A program made the translations under genes and the position numbers. Source: Neodontobutis hainanensis (lineage: Eukaryota; Chordata; Actinopteri; Gobiiformes; Odontobutidae). Taken from it: a DNA stretch of 64,000 bases. This document shows positions 15,340-29,500 of the stretch, piece by piece. Location: contig JALDNG010000746.1 of assembly GCA_024349245.1 (NCBI GenBank), positions 59,466 through 123,465 on the forward strand. Direction: 5' to 3'. The notes below the pieces were generated by a model that was not told the origin of the DNA, did not search any database, and worked only from the letters and a program-made list of their open reading frames with translations. How positions within the stretch are numbered: position 1 is the first letter of the stretch; each line of letters begins with the position of its first letter.

Positions 15340-18300
15340 GTTGTAAAATGTGTTGATATATGGAGTATTGTTAAACGAGTCAAGTCTGAATTGATGAATG
15401 TTAAAAAGCGTATTAACTTTACAAAATGTATATAACCTTATCAATATCTATGATTAAGTTTTGTTTTCAAATAATTAAATTAGAAAAGAGTTATATTGGA
15501 ATATGTAAAACTTTAAGTAGTTAGAATTATGATTGTAGAAAACAAAGGAACAGAAAAAATGATAATATATGAATATACGTAAATCAAATATGTAGAGAAT
15601 GATGTGTGATATGAATATCTCATTCATAAAATCATTCTTTTGATTTGAAAACAATAAAATTACAGCTGTTTGATTAATTCTGAAATTCAATAGAAAGAAT
15701 TAAATAAAAATATGCTCTCAATTGTGTCGAACAAACGTACACGTTCGATCATTCGCTGTACTAAAAACAAAGTAAAGTGAAAAACATTGCTTATGACTAG
15801 GCTTACATCCTTATTTTTGAGGTATTGTTTCAACAGGCTTTCATATATTCTGACGGATAAAAGATTTAAAATTACCTTTGATGTCGAAAATGGAATATTA
15901 TAATTTATCATGTCAAAATACAAAATATTCTTTTACAATGAAAAAAATAACTTCAAAAAAAGGAAAATGGAACTGATATTAAAATCAATATTTTTTAGAT
16001 TTTTATATATTAAAATTAAAATAGATAAAAAATGATCGTTTTTTAAAATATCAACATTATAATTTTACCTAAATATTTGAAACGAAAATAATTTATAAAC
16101 AATATTAAGTTAAATATATTGGGCGTCGTGTTAATAATAGTTTGGAAGGAAATGTCATACGAATACCACATTTTATATCCAGATCTTCAATATTATAATG
16201 TAAAAGTATGTTATTGATATACTAGAAATCGTATATAAACAAGCTATTAAGAAGAATATATTCTTGGTTGGAATGTAATCGATTTTTCTTAAGAGTTTTC
16301 CATTCACAGTATTATGTTCAATTGATGTGTATTAGAAGAGTATTGACGTTGGTAAGTTTAAGACTCAGTATTCTTTCATAACTACTAGACACGTAGTAGT
16401 TCTATAGTTGATCTTTATTTAGTTTTGTTTGTATTCAGAACTTTTTCGCGCTTTCTCAAAATAAATAATTTACAATTAAGTTGAATTGAAAGAATTGATA
16501 TGCGAATCAAAATTGAAAAAATTAAATACAATTATTGAAGATAAATATTTTAACTATTTTAAAATAAGATAAACATAATTACATAGCGGTCGTCGTTGAA
16601 CATCTTGAAATTTATTATAAACTTAAAAACATCATACAATAAATAAATTCATTTTAAAATTTATGCTTTTAATCAGATAGCATGCAACCTAAGGTAATTT
16701 ATATCATAAATAAAAAACTTCTTTTGCGAAGTTTTTTCACACACTTGATATAGTTGAACATTAATTACGAATTAATGTTAGAAACAATGGTGATAAAACT
16801 CATACAGTGAATTTAGCAGAGTGTTTATCAAACTTAAATTGATTAATCCATGATAAGAGATATATGTTAAAAGTATAGCTTGTTGTAAAGACGATGAGAG
16901 AAATAACTATTTTATCACTTAAAAAACGAGAAGAATTATGAGTTATGTGAATTTGTACACAAATATAAAATTGGACAGAAACTGATATGTATAAATAAAT
17001 GAACTATCATTAATATATAGTAAATTAAACCATCTTTGATTTTATCAAGCTTATCTTCGATATTTGACACGTTTAAATTATGAAAGGTAACTTAAGATAG
17101 AAAAATACATCATAATTTTTAAAGAGCATTTAAGAACATAACATAAAATTTCAAAATCATAACATTTGTGATTTAAAATTCAAATATTTAAAACCAACAA
17201 ATATAGATTAATAATGATTTTGTACATATTTAATACATACAAAAGAAAAATCTTGATTAAAATATTATTATATTTTAGATTTCACTTATTAGAGATACTC
17301 CGTTGGGTCAACAGCCAAATATATCTTTAAATATAAAATAAATTTATGCTCTATTATTTCCAAAATATATTCCACAACTTCATGATCCAACTATTATCAC
17401 ATATTTGATTATTTATATTTAAGGAAAAAATAAAGGTAGATAGAGCTATTGCTAAGTTGATAGTTAAATCATAACACAAAATTTTTTAAGATGTGTCATT
17501 TATGATATATTATTTTTTAGAATCCTGGGATGAAATAATAATTTCAACAATTTTTTCGGTCATGAATAATTCAGTTACTATATTAATTGAGGATAATATC
17601 GAAAGTTAATAAATATAAATTTTTAATTTTAAATTGAAATACTGATATATGAAATAAACAGAAACTCGAGGTGAAAGATAATCATTAATTTAGTCATATT
17701 TTTATCTTTAGAACCGGACATTGAAATATTTATAAGAATCCATATACATAAAAACAAAAATGTTAAATGGGGTACATAGTTTATATTTAAATATGAAAAA
17801 ATTTAAAGAAGGATGGCTGAATTTACAACGTATTATTCAATTTTTATGATGCAAAATAGGGTCGCTATAATGATACAAAACGTTTTGAGAAAACTAATCA
17901 GATAACTTTACGATTTGAGGGCGTCTAATTCAATTATTCACTAGAATTGAAAAAAGCTCACATATATACATCATTTGATTACACAAGGAAATCTTTACGA
18001 CGATATGTTTTTGTATTTTCCATAATTTATTTTAAAATATCTAAATAAATAAGAATTTAAATTTGATAAATATTTTGGCACTCGTTTATTATTCTCAATT
18101 CATTTTTTTAAAATTGCATAATGTTTACAAAAAATTAAAATTAATTTTGCAGACACGATATTTAGGAACTTTTGAATTAAATAAACAACTGTATGTCAAG
18201 TTGTAATTTTAAAAAATTAGAATAAATTGTTTTTCGTTTCCAAACCACTTGTTTAATTTCTATACATTTAAAATTTAATTTATTTATCATCAATTGATCC

Positions 18301-18780
18301 GTTTAATGAATTCTATTTTTAGTTAACAATTAAATTTTTATTAATTCTCAATTTCAAAGTTAAATATAAGCAAACAGATTTCTTTGATTATCACTATTTT
18401 CAACTTTAAATGGTATGTTTATAACAAACAAAATATATGTTTGATTAAAATATTCTATTTTTACTATTTAACCATATCGCATTTATTTAATTTAGATTAT
18501 TGTTGCACTATTATTCTTTGTAAGATTTTCTAATTTAGAAAGTTCAAAATATCTTATGTTTTTATGTCGAGCTGGTACTGGAAGATAAAATATTTCAATC
18601 GGCTTGATGAAATAAGGTACACTTTATTTCTTCAAATCGACCCCTAACGTTTTCTTCTTTTGCAATTATCACAAATGTAATACAATTTGTTTTACATGAA
18701 TGTTCACAAGAAGAAAGAAAACTCTTGATTAATCTATTGACTGATCACTTTATTGTCAGAGGGAATTTTATTTAATTAGA
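15340..18780. other. AT-rich region, no gene seen
   Basis: The minus-strand frames at 15.2-15.9 kb are Phe/Ile/Tyr-rich translations of AT-rich DNA and no splice model improves them. Nothing else was found. Confidence 0.4.
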
Positions 18781-18805
18781 ATATGAAACATCTGATAGAG
18801 TGACA

Positions 18806-19021
18806 ATGAGTAATTTTTTGAAACAAGAGATCCCGACAATTCTGCAAAATTATCCAACTTTCAAATTTTACGATGAATTTATCAGTTGGCTTGAATCTCA
18901 AATAAATATTTTGGGCGACGTGGCAACCGATCTAGCAACTGAACTTGCGGACATACTTGGTGATATATCTTTGGTTAAAGAAGAATTAGAAGATATACGT
19001 TCACTTTCAAGTTTACGATAA
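18806..19021 (+). CDS. Acidic helical protein, best-preserved copy A of a local family
   Basis: From the ATG at 18806 the frame encodes 71 residues, starting MSNFLKQEIPTILQNYPTF and continuing with an acidic, probably coiled-coil stretch (ATDLATELADILGD, then ISLVKEELEDIR). Base composition is clearly richer in G and C than the flanks. Copy B at 26.3 kb continues past this point in frame with DQEKYIQFACTAFQKYN. Here the matching codons (DKKKFIQGCCQAFEKYN, 19016-19067) lie one frame over, just behind the stop. Copy A is therefore either C-terminally shortened, has an unrecognised tiny intron near 18.99-19.01 kb, or is frameshifted. Function unknown. Confidence 0.45.
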   Translation: MSNFLKQEIPTILQNYPTFKFYDEFISWLESQINILGDVATDLATELADILGDISLVKEELEDIRSLSSLR

Positions 19022-19069
19022 AAAGAAATTTATCCAAGGATGTTGCCAAGCTTTTGAAAAATATAACGG
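18811..19069 (+). repeat. Copy A of the 11.6/18.8/26.3 kb sequence family
   Basis: Similarity to copy B runs through the coding region and beyond the stop, ending together near AAATATAAC. Landmarks are AATTATCCAACTTTCAAATT here against AACTACCACTTTTTCAATTT in B, and CAAGCTTTTGAAAAATATAAC here against TGCATTTCAGAAATATAAC in B. Confidence 0.55.
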
Positions 19070-19079
19070 TAAATTCTAT

Positions 19080-22000
19080 TTATATATACTAGTTCAATCA
19101 TTTACAAGAAAAACGAACTGCAATATAGCCTTGGATATTTGAATTTGCAGAATAAATTAGATTTTAACATTAAATGTAATATATGCAATCTTTATGTTTT
19201 TTATTTTTAATTAAATGCAAATTTGTTTATATTTTGAAAATGCTATAAAATAAATGTTCTTAGGTTTATTTGTTATATATATGTTTAAATTTAAGAATAA
19301 AAATGATTTTTGAGCATATAATAATTCAATTATAATAACAGGTATAAATATCTTAATTTTGACCTTCTTTGTAGAAAATGAGCTTGCATCAAATATAGAT
19401 AAAGATAGAATTTGTTTAGTTATCATCAAAGACAATTCGACTCATATGTTTTGTCGTGTGCTATATATATTTTCTCTTAAATCGACCTATAATATTTAAT
19501 TGATCTTTAAAATAGAAGAAAGTATTATTTTAAATCCCTGAACTATTTAAGATAACTTTTTGATATCTTAAAATATTACTTACAAAAGTCTCATTTTTAT
19601 CTATACTATTAAAAAATTAATGATTTTAAACAGAATATTATGATGTTCCAATAAATTAAAATTTCATATAACTTAAATATGAAAATTGATTTTGAAATCT
19701 TAATTATCTATGATTTAAAAGGCCAAAAATAATCCCCCAAATTAATAAATTTAATATATCTGATCTTATATATCTTCATATTTTTTATCAAAATAATTAA
19801 ATTCAATACATATTTATAACTCTAGAAAATAAAATATGCTCAAATAATAAATTAATTAATTAAACAAATTTGTGTTAAATTATCAAAATTTTTTGAATAA
19901 ATTAATATCTACCATCAATATATAGATTTTATTTATATAAATTAAGTCAAAATTAAATCTATTATTTCATCGAAAATTCCTAGAAATCGTTATATAAATT
20001 AAAATCAGTATGAACTTCAAACTAAAATAAAGACTTTAATTCGTGTTTAATTTCAATAAATTTATTTAATTCATATTTTTGTTTTTATATAATATTCATT
20101 ATTGCAATACATTCCCAATTTTCAACATATTTAATTGTTTTTTTAATGTTTTTTATAGAATATGAATGTCTTCTCATATTCTTTGACTAATATTTATAAG
20201 AAATTATATGCAATCGCAATTTTCATGTTTTAAAAAATTATCTTTGTTCTATGTCATGGTTCATTCTTTAAGCGAATGATAATTTAATGGATATTATAAA
20301 ATTTCAAAAAATTATTTTATGAAACAGTGCTAGAATTTGTATATGTAATATCATTCAAAAGTGCGATTTATTTTAATTTTTAACAGATGTTTTATTCATA
20401 TATTTTTCATCAAAGTAGACTATATTAGATTTATATCACACGATAATTTTGGTAAACATCCTTTTGAGGCTATATAAATGTATAATAACTTAACATTATG
20501 TTTATTTTAAAATATTTTTTTAGCATTATGAAGAATATATCATACAATTATCTATTTAATAAAAAACAATTTCTTTGAAAAATGGGTTCATCGTATTCAT
20601 TATTTAATTTTTAAAAATTCTGATCTTTGCAAATATGTTCATATGATTTGTATTCTTTCTAATTTTATGTGCGCGAGAGCTAAAATTAGATGAAGGAATA
20701 ATTAATTTTCTTTTTGTGAAAAATAAAAAAAAATTATTTCAGTATTTCCTTCAAATAATTTTTGAATATAAATTGTTAGTTGATAAATATATAATAATTT
20801 AATAAAACATTTGACGTTTATGATTTGATATTTATAACATTTAATAACAAATTTAAGATGATATTTAAACTTATAAAATATTTTTATTTTAATTAATGTT
20901 AAATTAAAATATAAAAACAAATATATATAACTTGTAATGAATAAAAATTTTAAATTTACAAATCGTACAATTTTTAAAGAATTAATCATTAAAAACTCAT
21001 TTAACATATTATAAAATAAACAAAATATATCATTAAATTACCTCGAATTTAATGTTTTTAGATTCAAAACTAGCATAGAATTTTAAATAGTATCATGTTA
21101 TATTTCAAGAAACATAACTTTTTTGGTTATATATTAATTTAAACGAGATAAAAATAATTTTTAGCAATCATATTTTCAGAAATTATTATTTTGGTTGATC
21201 ACATTTAATAGTTTATGTTGAAATAATTTTTTTTAATATTGATTTTATAAAATAAATTTTGTATTTTAAAAATACAATTTAAGAAAAAATTCAACATTAT
21301 ATCTGATAAGTACACTTCATTTCCTTTCAATGGAAGAGGTTTGGTATGTGAAAAAGATACCCTACAGGCGACCATCTCCATGATATCCACATCCATTTTA
21401 ACATCAATACACAATTTGAATTTCAAAAAACAGTGATTTACGAGAACACAAAATAGATCAGAAAAGCGTTAAAAGCATTTAATTTTCAGTTTTTATAATC
21501 TATGGCACTTTCCAATAATTTCCAAATTCTGAATTATGTTAAAAATTTTAAAATAAGATATAATTATGCTTATTTTTTATCTTTTACTTGGTTCTCAATG
21601 TTAAAATTTTAAATAACGTATTTGGTTCTTCTGTTGTTGAACATATGAAGGTCCTCTTTTATAAGATGCTCATAAATAAAAATTCATCTTAAATATGAAC
21701 GGTTTTACTCCATAAGTTTAATTTTTTATTCCATGACTCGACAGCATAAGATATTCGTCAAGATTATTAAAAACCATGTCATCGATATTTCAGAAAGCTC
21801 TAACTAGATTTTTGGCCTAAATAACACAGTATTATCATCAATTTAGCTCACTTATTTTTTTAAAATAAATCTAAATATGTAAATAATTTGTGAATTGTAA
21901 CTGAATGAATTTTTATTTATATGATAAGAAAGTGGTCCCTAAAATTATCAATATGAACAAATTCTTAACTCATTATTTGTGTAGATTATTGTTAAATTTT

Positions 22001-22185
22001 TAATTTTTCATATAGACAGTAAACTGTCTTTGATTTTGAATCTTCTACTTTGTTATTTTGTGAAAAATGGAAAAAACAGCCATGATAAATTGATTATAGA
22101 AACAGTAAATAACTATATTTATTAACTTGGTCTCAAAATCTGCAACGACGTGTTGAGGTCATAATCTAGTAATTACTATAAACTA
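19080..22185. other. AT-rich region, no gene seen
   Basis: The 101-codon minus-strand frame near 20.7-21.0 kb is almost entirely Ile, Leu, Lys, Phe and Tyr encoded by A/T codons and is most likely chance. No other feature was found. Confidence 0.4.
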
Positions 22186-22193
22186 TTCAAACC

Positions 22194-22526
22194 TTACCAT
22201 TTTAGAATTTTTACTAAAATCATACCATTTATCACTATGATCAGATTAAATCCCAGAGGAGTGGATCTCAAAGTACCATCAATCGGTAAATCGGTATAAT
22301 TTGAATATATCATTTTAAAATAATACAAACCGGCTCTTTGTATGAGAAAAACCAGAGACAAATCTGTAAAATGTATCATCATGTAGAGCACGTTTCTGAA
22401 TCATGTGGATATTTTCTCTGAACACAAAAATAAAACCATTTTTTCTTTTTCTTCTCCGTTTAAAGATATATTGCAATTTTAATCTTGGGGCAATTTCTAT
22501 AACCTAATTGTCATTACCGTAATCAT
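22194..22526 (-). CDS. Basic protein, weakly HMG-box-like, with one frame break
   Basis: From about 22503 the minus strand is open for some 53 codons and encodes a strongly basic segment (YIFKRRRKRKNGFIFVFREN) followed by IHMIQKRALHDDTFYRFVS. The KRKNGFIF..FREN pattern recalls the start of HMG-type boxes (K-x-N-x-F-x-x-F/Y), but the rest of the box is not convincing. Near 22317-22320, a run of four A on the plus strand, the frame must shift by one base to continue into YSNYTDLPIDGTLRSTPLG and a stop at 22194. A start at ATG 22526 needs a 14-nt intron (22504-22517) and is uncertain. The gene is transcribed away from the secreted-protein gene at 22590. Confidence 0.35.
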
Positions 22527-22589
22527 TCAAAAGCTGAAAATTGATGTTACTGGTTATATCATTTGAATTAAAACATTTTTTCCTGAAAG

Positions 22590-22904
22590 ATGCCAACATT
22601 TTATGTTATTTTAATTTTATTGTGAACCTCTTCATGGTTATGAAGATTCAAACCGAATATTAAAGAAAGTGAATTTCGCGCAGTATATCATGTGCAGCTT
22701 CAATTTTGGCCTCAATACCTAGCGTTCCCATATTTTTACTTACCGAAATTGAATATAGAGTTGTTTGGGAAATTAGAGTTGTCTCCTGTGACTCTTGGAA
22801 AAATCAAACTAATTTTTAATGGGAAGATAAAATATTATTTTTACTGTAGCGAGTTTCTTCCTAAAGTCATTTGCGACTTTGCGCCGACCGTGATATCTTT
22901 ATAA
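22590..22904 (+). CDS. Small putative secreted protein, two exons with a 24-nt intron
   Basis: About 86 codons are open up to the TAA at 22904 with no usable ATG of their own. Removing 22622-22645, a 24-nt GT..AG segment, joins them in frame to the ATG at 22590, producing MPTFYVILILLFKPN, a plausible short signal peptide. The 96-residue product has a Pro/Tyr-rich middle (FWPQYLAFPYFYLPKL) and a two-cysteine C-terminal part (YYFYCSEFLPKVICDFAP). Codon composition is clearly richer in G and C than the flanks. No family is recognised. That the splice supplies both the start and a signal peptide in one step is good support. Confidence 0.5.
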
Positions 22905-22909
22905 AATCT

Positions 22910-25900
22910 AACAGGATAATAACTTAAAATTTTAAAAATTCTAGCTTATTAATTATTATCCCATTTTATAAATATTATTCATGATTTATTGGTGATAATA
23001 TAACTTTGATAATTAGACTTTTATACGATAAGCTATATGTAAGATTTTATTTATTTATAATTTTTACATTTTATTTTGTTTGAATGTTCAAAATAATACG
23101 AATGTGTCATTATTACTATCATAGTATACTTTCTTTTATATCTAAATATTCTCATTTTTAAATGAACAAATTAAAAAGTTTTATTTTTACATTAAATCAT
23201 GAACTTTTTTTTATTTTATCAATTTAGTAATTTGAAAAAATGGAAAAGTGAATTGATAATTTTTATGACAATTGCTTTCAAAGATATATCATATCTATTT
23301 TTAATTGATTTACAGTTTTAAATTAATGAAATAACAATGTTTTATAGATGTTTAATATACTATTTAAGTTAAATTATTTTTAATATTAATCAAATAAAAT
23401 CATTTTATAAATAATATAAATTATTCTTATTGAAGATTCTATGTTTCTAAATTTATTACATTAAAAATATTATTGCTTTAAATATTCAAAATAAATTAGC
23501 TTAAACTGCCTTCATTCTTTTAAAGAAATTAGAATGTAATGATAAATTTTGATAATATATTATTTTATCACTTCTAATGTACAAAAATCCCAATTTGTAC
23601 TTTATAAACTGAAATAGGAAATAATAAAATAAAATTATCAATTTATTAACATATAATATAATATTTTTTCATATTTTTATCTTTTGAGGCGAATTCATAC
23701 TTAAAAGTTTAGGTCATTTTTGGTTTTATTTTCATTTGCCTTTATTCAGTTTTTCTTCTTTTTATGCTTAACTGATGTATAAATTTCACATGATAGCGAG
23801 GAAAATAAATAAAATAACAATATTGGAAATCTTCATGCTTAAAACATTTCTTCGATTTTATTTACCATCTGCTTTCGTCCAGTATTAAGATTTCTGTGGT
23901 GTGATGTGTTGATAAAGTTTATCAAATATTAATTTTAAAGTACAATCTTCAAACATAGAGAAAATATATGGATGTGATTCTCTAATAAATGATTAAAGAA
24001 GTTATACCGTTGCTATTAATACATATGATAGTATTATTAAATTAGAAAAGTTGTAAGAATGACATAAATCGTAGGCGACTATCAACTGTTTAATTTTACA
24101 AGGAGATAAACTATACTTTGTTGAGTTCCGAATAACAAACTATTTACATACCTCTGAAAGAGAAATTGAAGATAATTTTAATCATTAATTTAAGATTAAT
24201 CCATGAATGAATAAAATAGAAAAGTACCAAATTCTGTGAAGTCCTAAAGTATCATTACGACGATATAATGATACTTGTATTGCTCTAACATGACTCATAT
24301 TGTAACACAGATCACAAAAATTTAATATATTTCACAATATCAATGAGATAGTGTGGTGATTATCATTCAAGACAAGGAGAACACTTCTAATTTTAATATA
24401 AATACGAAACTAAGAATAAAAAATGACCTTTACTACCCACAAAATTTCAAATTTAACGAAGCTTGTATATTTTGGAAAATAGAAAAGACCTATCCTATAT
24501 CTAAACTAAAACGGACTGAGCCAAATTTTAAGATCTCTAAAGACAGGAGAAACATTTCCTCATGTAAAAAAACATTTATTGTGATGTAATTCGGCAAAAA
24601 CTAATTTATTACTGCTACATTGAAATTTACATGAAAATATTTCGAGCATATCGTATATGGGGATTTAGAAATCCAAAAAAAAACGTAATTGAATTAAAAT
24701 TGTGAAAATTCATTTTTAATAAATTTTATACAGTTAGTAGAATAATCATGATAAAAAGAAAATATAAAATTTTAGTAATTATCTGATTAAGAATATTATC
24801 ATCCGCCATAAAATTAACTTATATTTCCATCTTTCAAAAGAAACTTAGACAAAAAAAACTAATTGATCAATATATAAATGACAAATTTAAAATTTATTAA
24901 CTTTGGAATACATTTAAACAGTTAGTAAGCTCTATTAATTGAAGGAAAGGTATATTACGTACTTTAATTCAGTTATTGTTAAGATTTGACTTTTGGCAAA
25001 AATATCTGCAATGTCTTGATAAAAATTAAATTTCTACATTGATAAAGTATTTGATAATTTAATCAAATAGTTGATTGAGGTGAGAGTGAAATCTACAAAT
25101 TTATAAAATTCAATTATCTAAATTTAGAATATTTGATAAAATTAATTTAAAATAATTTATTTTATCAATTTAATCAACAATTATGTTAATTAATTGATTA
25201 TTGAATATTTATTTTACCTGAAGACCTGATAACTGGTAGCTGTTTTTGAAGCACATTATGTAAACGAAAAACGCATCTCAATTTGATATGAAGAAATTTA
25301 AAATATCTAAATATAATTGAAAATTATTCAACCTTGTTTGAATTTCACAATCTGTATCAGGAGCATCTCTCAATAATTTTTAAAACATAGATATGATACA
25401 ACCTACCCATTTTATTTAAAAAGAAATATTCGAACAGTCACAATTTGTACAAAATTTGATCTTCACATTTAAACTTGCTTTTTAAATGTTTCTGTTTTTC
25501 AAAAATAATAATATAAATAGTTCACTTTGTAATTTTTTATGAATATTTTTATTCGTTCCTTTTACAACAGTTACTGAATCCAATATATATTTGAAAAAGA
25601 GTTAACTTTTTACCCTAATAAAACTTTTGTAAATTGATCAAACAAGCCTGTCGATAACTAAGCTTATCTCGGTTCAAATAAATATTTTGTCATTTTATAA
25701 AAACTCTAATGATGAGCAGATTTCTTGAATAATATTTTTTGATCATTTAGGAATAAAAATAAAACTAATTTGATTTTTAGAGTGAATTAAATTTTAATTA
25801 TCCGTCGATTTCAAAGTTATATATGTCAAAATTATTTTAATTGAAACTATTTTATGTCAAGTTGGTATTTTAAGTTAAAATCCAAAATATAACTTTTAGA

Positions 25901-26265
25901 TAAAAATATTTTTGCATTAGTGTTAAAGATGTTTAATAAATAGATATTTGTTACATTAATACTCTTTTGAGAAATTTGAAAATCAGAAATTTCTGAATTC
26001 CACTTGTTGTATTGTCTCATTTAAGGAATGTCAGAGGTTAGTATATTCGAATCTTTGGACAATGGTTTATGCAACCTGGAGAATCAGCTTCCCTTGAATC
26101 TTTCATTTTGATGTTACTAAAAACGTAATTAGATCTCCTCTGAATACATGAATAAAAAAGGGCAAAATAATCTTGATATATTATCTACAGAAAAGTTAAT
26201 GGTGACAGATATATAATTTATTCGTTTAGGTAACGAACGATCGAATAAAGTGATATTATTAAATT
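22910..26265. other. AT-rich region, no gene seen
   Basis: A Lys/Asn-rich frame from a GTG at 24353 (+) was considered and not accepted. Nothing else was found. Confidence 0.45.
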
Positions 26266-26273
26266 TTAAAGAA

Positions 26274-26526
26274 AAAGAGATTTCGCCATTGGTGGATAAC
26301 TACCACTTTTTCAATTTTTACGGTTTATTTTTGTTTAGCTTGGATCAACATTATATCCTTTTTACACCTTAATAACAGATCTAAGTGAAATTGTTGATTC
26401 ACTTTTGTGGTATATCTTTGTTTGAAGAAGAATTTACTGAATTACGTTATAAAACAAACATACACTGTGATCAAGAGAAATATATTCAATTTGCTTGCAC
26501 TGCATTTCAGAAATATAACACCATCC
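26274..26526 (+). pseudogene. Copy B of the 11.6/18.8/26.3 kb family, frame broken upstream
   Basis: The first half aligns to copy A (AAAGAGATTTCGCCATTGG against AACAAGAGATCCCGACAATT, then the Trp-Leu block) but has stops near 26.36 kb. The second half is open from about 26410 to the TAA after GGTATATCTTTGTTTGAAG and encodes GISLFEEEFTELR followed by DQEKYIQFACTAFQKYN, extending the family past the stop of copy A. This copy is therefore informative about the ancestral protein although itself broken. Confidence 0.5.
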
Positions 26527-26539
26527 ATATTTATAAATC

Positions 26540-29500
26540 AAAGTTATATCGTTATCAGGAATAAAGCAATGCAAAGTAGCTCATGATAATTAAATTAATA
26601 ATATTAATATGCTTGGACTATTGAAATTTATTTATTAGATAAAATAAAATGATTTTCATATTTTAACATCTAAAAATTTATGATTTGTTAGAGGTTAAAA
26701 CAAAATAATTGGCGAAATAGCCACGACAAAATAATGCACAGTAATAACTCGATCCTCATAAACGATAAATATATGTAAAAATACAACTCTGAAAAATTTT
26801 AGTCAGATATATAACAACTAGTCCTGTCAAAATTTTGCAAATTTAAAATTTCAATATTGTACCAATAATATGTCTATATTTGTGGAATTCAGTCTATTTT
26901 CAATTAAATTCATTTTTTGCTTGCTCAACATGCTTACTGTTTTTTGTATCATTGATAAATATTTATGTCTTTTGCAACAAAATGTTCAAAAGATTTTCCT
27001 TCGACTTGAAAAATTAAATTTTAAAGTTAGTTTCTATTTATATTCGTTTATAGAAGTATATGTAACTCATTTATTCAGTCATATCATGTATGTTTTAAGA
27101 TAAACTTTTTATAACAATAATTTTAACACTTAATTTTAAATCAGATTATCTTGTCATGTAGAGAGGTTTTAATTTCATGGAGATTATAACCTTTGTGACA
27201 TATATATTTTTGAATATTTATAAATTAATGAAAATAAAAATTTTATATTTGGTGCCTTTTCCATTTCATGATAAAATATCACAATAAATGTCAGCAAGCT
27301 AATTTAAAGCCATTTTTATGAGGCGTATCTGAGATTACTTTAATTAATTTTTATAAATTTTGTAAGTTCTATTTTATAAATATTTAAGTGTTTTTATTTC
27401 AGCCGTATAGTTACTTTTCTTAGTTTTATCTATTTATGGATCTTTGTAATATTTAAAATACACAGATTGTATTTTAACATGTTCATTTGTTTAAAATTTA
27501 TTGAAGGTAAAGTTAAATATTACCAAAACTTGTTAAAAATTTACAAATTACAAATATGAATTTTTATTTTACAAATCGAATCATATTGTTCGATTTTAAT
27601 TCATTCCCATTTTTAATACTCCATAAACTGAAAAGTCTTTAATAGTTATCAATTCTATTTCATGATTTATTGTATTCAACCAATATTTTGAGTTTTTTAA
27701 CATTTGAAAGTTCTGTATTTTAAATACATGATAATTTGCATGCCAACAAAATTTAATGTGAAAAAATTCTTCAATCAATATTTCATTATTTTTATTTCAA
27801 AAAATGTAATTTTTAACATTTTAAAATGTTAAGTAAATTTATTGCTGGGAAGTTAATTTAAATAATCACAGGATAATAAAACATAAATGTAAAAAGAAAT
27901 ATTTATTTTTAATTTTCACTGTGTAATGAATAAAGCCATAAATGATTTTAATTCAGATTTAGATCAACTTTAAAATTTGCATCTTAGATTATATACTCAT
28001 CACAGAGGTCAAGTAATTAAAATACCTAATTCTTTGATATTTGGATGAAAATTTGTCAAATTTTGATTTTTTCAGTTTTGAAAAAAATCAATAAAATTTT
28101 TTCATTAAAATGAAAAAATAGGAGTTGGTCAGACATCATAATATTAGCTGATAGGAATATGAGAAATGCGAAATATGTCAAAAGAGGTTTTTTACATTTG
28201 ATTATTATAAAAATTAATTAGGTTAGTATTATTTTACATATAAACACTCTAATTTTCTTCAAGTGAGGAGATTATAAATTTTTGTTTTTTATAATGTAAA
28301 TAAATGTTTAGAATCGATGTGAAGAATGAGATAGTTTTTATGAAAATTGTAAAATATTCTCGACCAAAAGACGTAAAATCATATAAAGGAGTGATCAAAC
28401 GATCCATCTGAGATAACTTAAGTATTTCAAAACAAACATGAACCATTTTTGAAATTTTCAATCTTATTTTATCTCATATTATCAATATTTGTGATTTGTA
28501 GTTTTCATAATGATTTAAAATGAACATAACTGAGGAAATATCAGTAAGAAGATTAATTTTAATATCCATTAAATAAAATTTTTTTATAAAATCTCTCATA
28601 ATTGGGTAATATTGTTGTATCTGTTAAATAGATAACAGTTTTATTTTGACAAATATAGAAACCATTGAGAGAGAGAAACTCTTTTTGAAGTTTGTGTTTG
28701 AGGTATTGCTAATACATCCTTTAGTCGTTTAAATATTTACCTTAAAATCACATTGAAGGGGATATGTATTACTTTACTTTCAATTATTCAAGGAATTTCA
28801 TTTCATGAAACAATCATACACAGCTATGGATGGCTCTCCTTTATAAAGTTTAAAAATTTGGTTATATACATTAAAATATGAAGCAGAGATTGTATTATGC
28901 TTATCCAAATACTTTCATCAAAATTCAAACAATCTCATTCAATTTTTGAGAAGATAAACATTCAAATTAAAAAATGCATGAAATGTTTAGTCAAGGAGTG
29001 AAAGATTTAAATGATAAATGCAACATCCCAAATTGTTGCTTCTGTGAACCATTAAATCATACTAAAAATAAATTTAAAATAATTTTAACGTTTTTGATGT
29101 TAAAGTCGATTGTTTGGTGTTATTTGTAATCTATGATCAGAAGCTATTTGTTTGATAACTGAAATGTTGTAACAAGAACATCTGTAACCATAATATCTTT
29201 ACACTATCGAAGAAATATTTTATTCTAAAATGAAATATTAATCTTATTTTGAAAAATCGATTCTATATTTTATAAAACAAGAAAAAATGAAGAATATTAA
29301 AATTTATAAAATATTTCTTTATCAAAGTGTTGTTTTCAAATATTTTTGGATTTTTTTATTGTTAACGGTGAATCATTTGTATCGGAAAAGTAAAATTTAT
29401 AAATATTTTAAAACATATTAATTCTTTTATCTAATTTTAATTATATTTTTATTTTCTGATAATATGAAAAGTGTTTCTTTAAAAACACATCTTATTTAAG

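Noticed and set aside
20702..21007. 101-codon minus-strand ATG frame
   Set aside because: Almost all residues are Ile, Leu, Lys, Phe, Tyr and Asn from A/T codons; the DNA is no different from the flanks and there is no splice or signal support.
24353..24589. 78-codon Lys/Asn-rich plus-strand frame
   Set aside because: It starts from GTG, has chance-like composition, no acceptor upstream and no domain.
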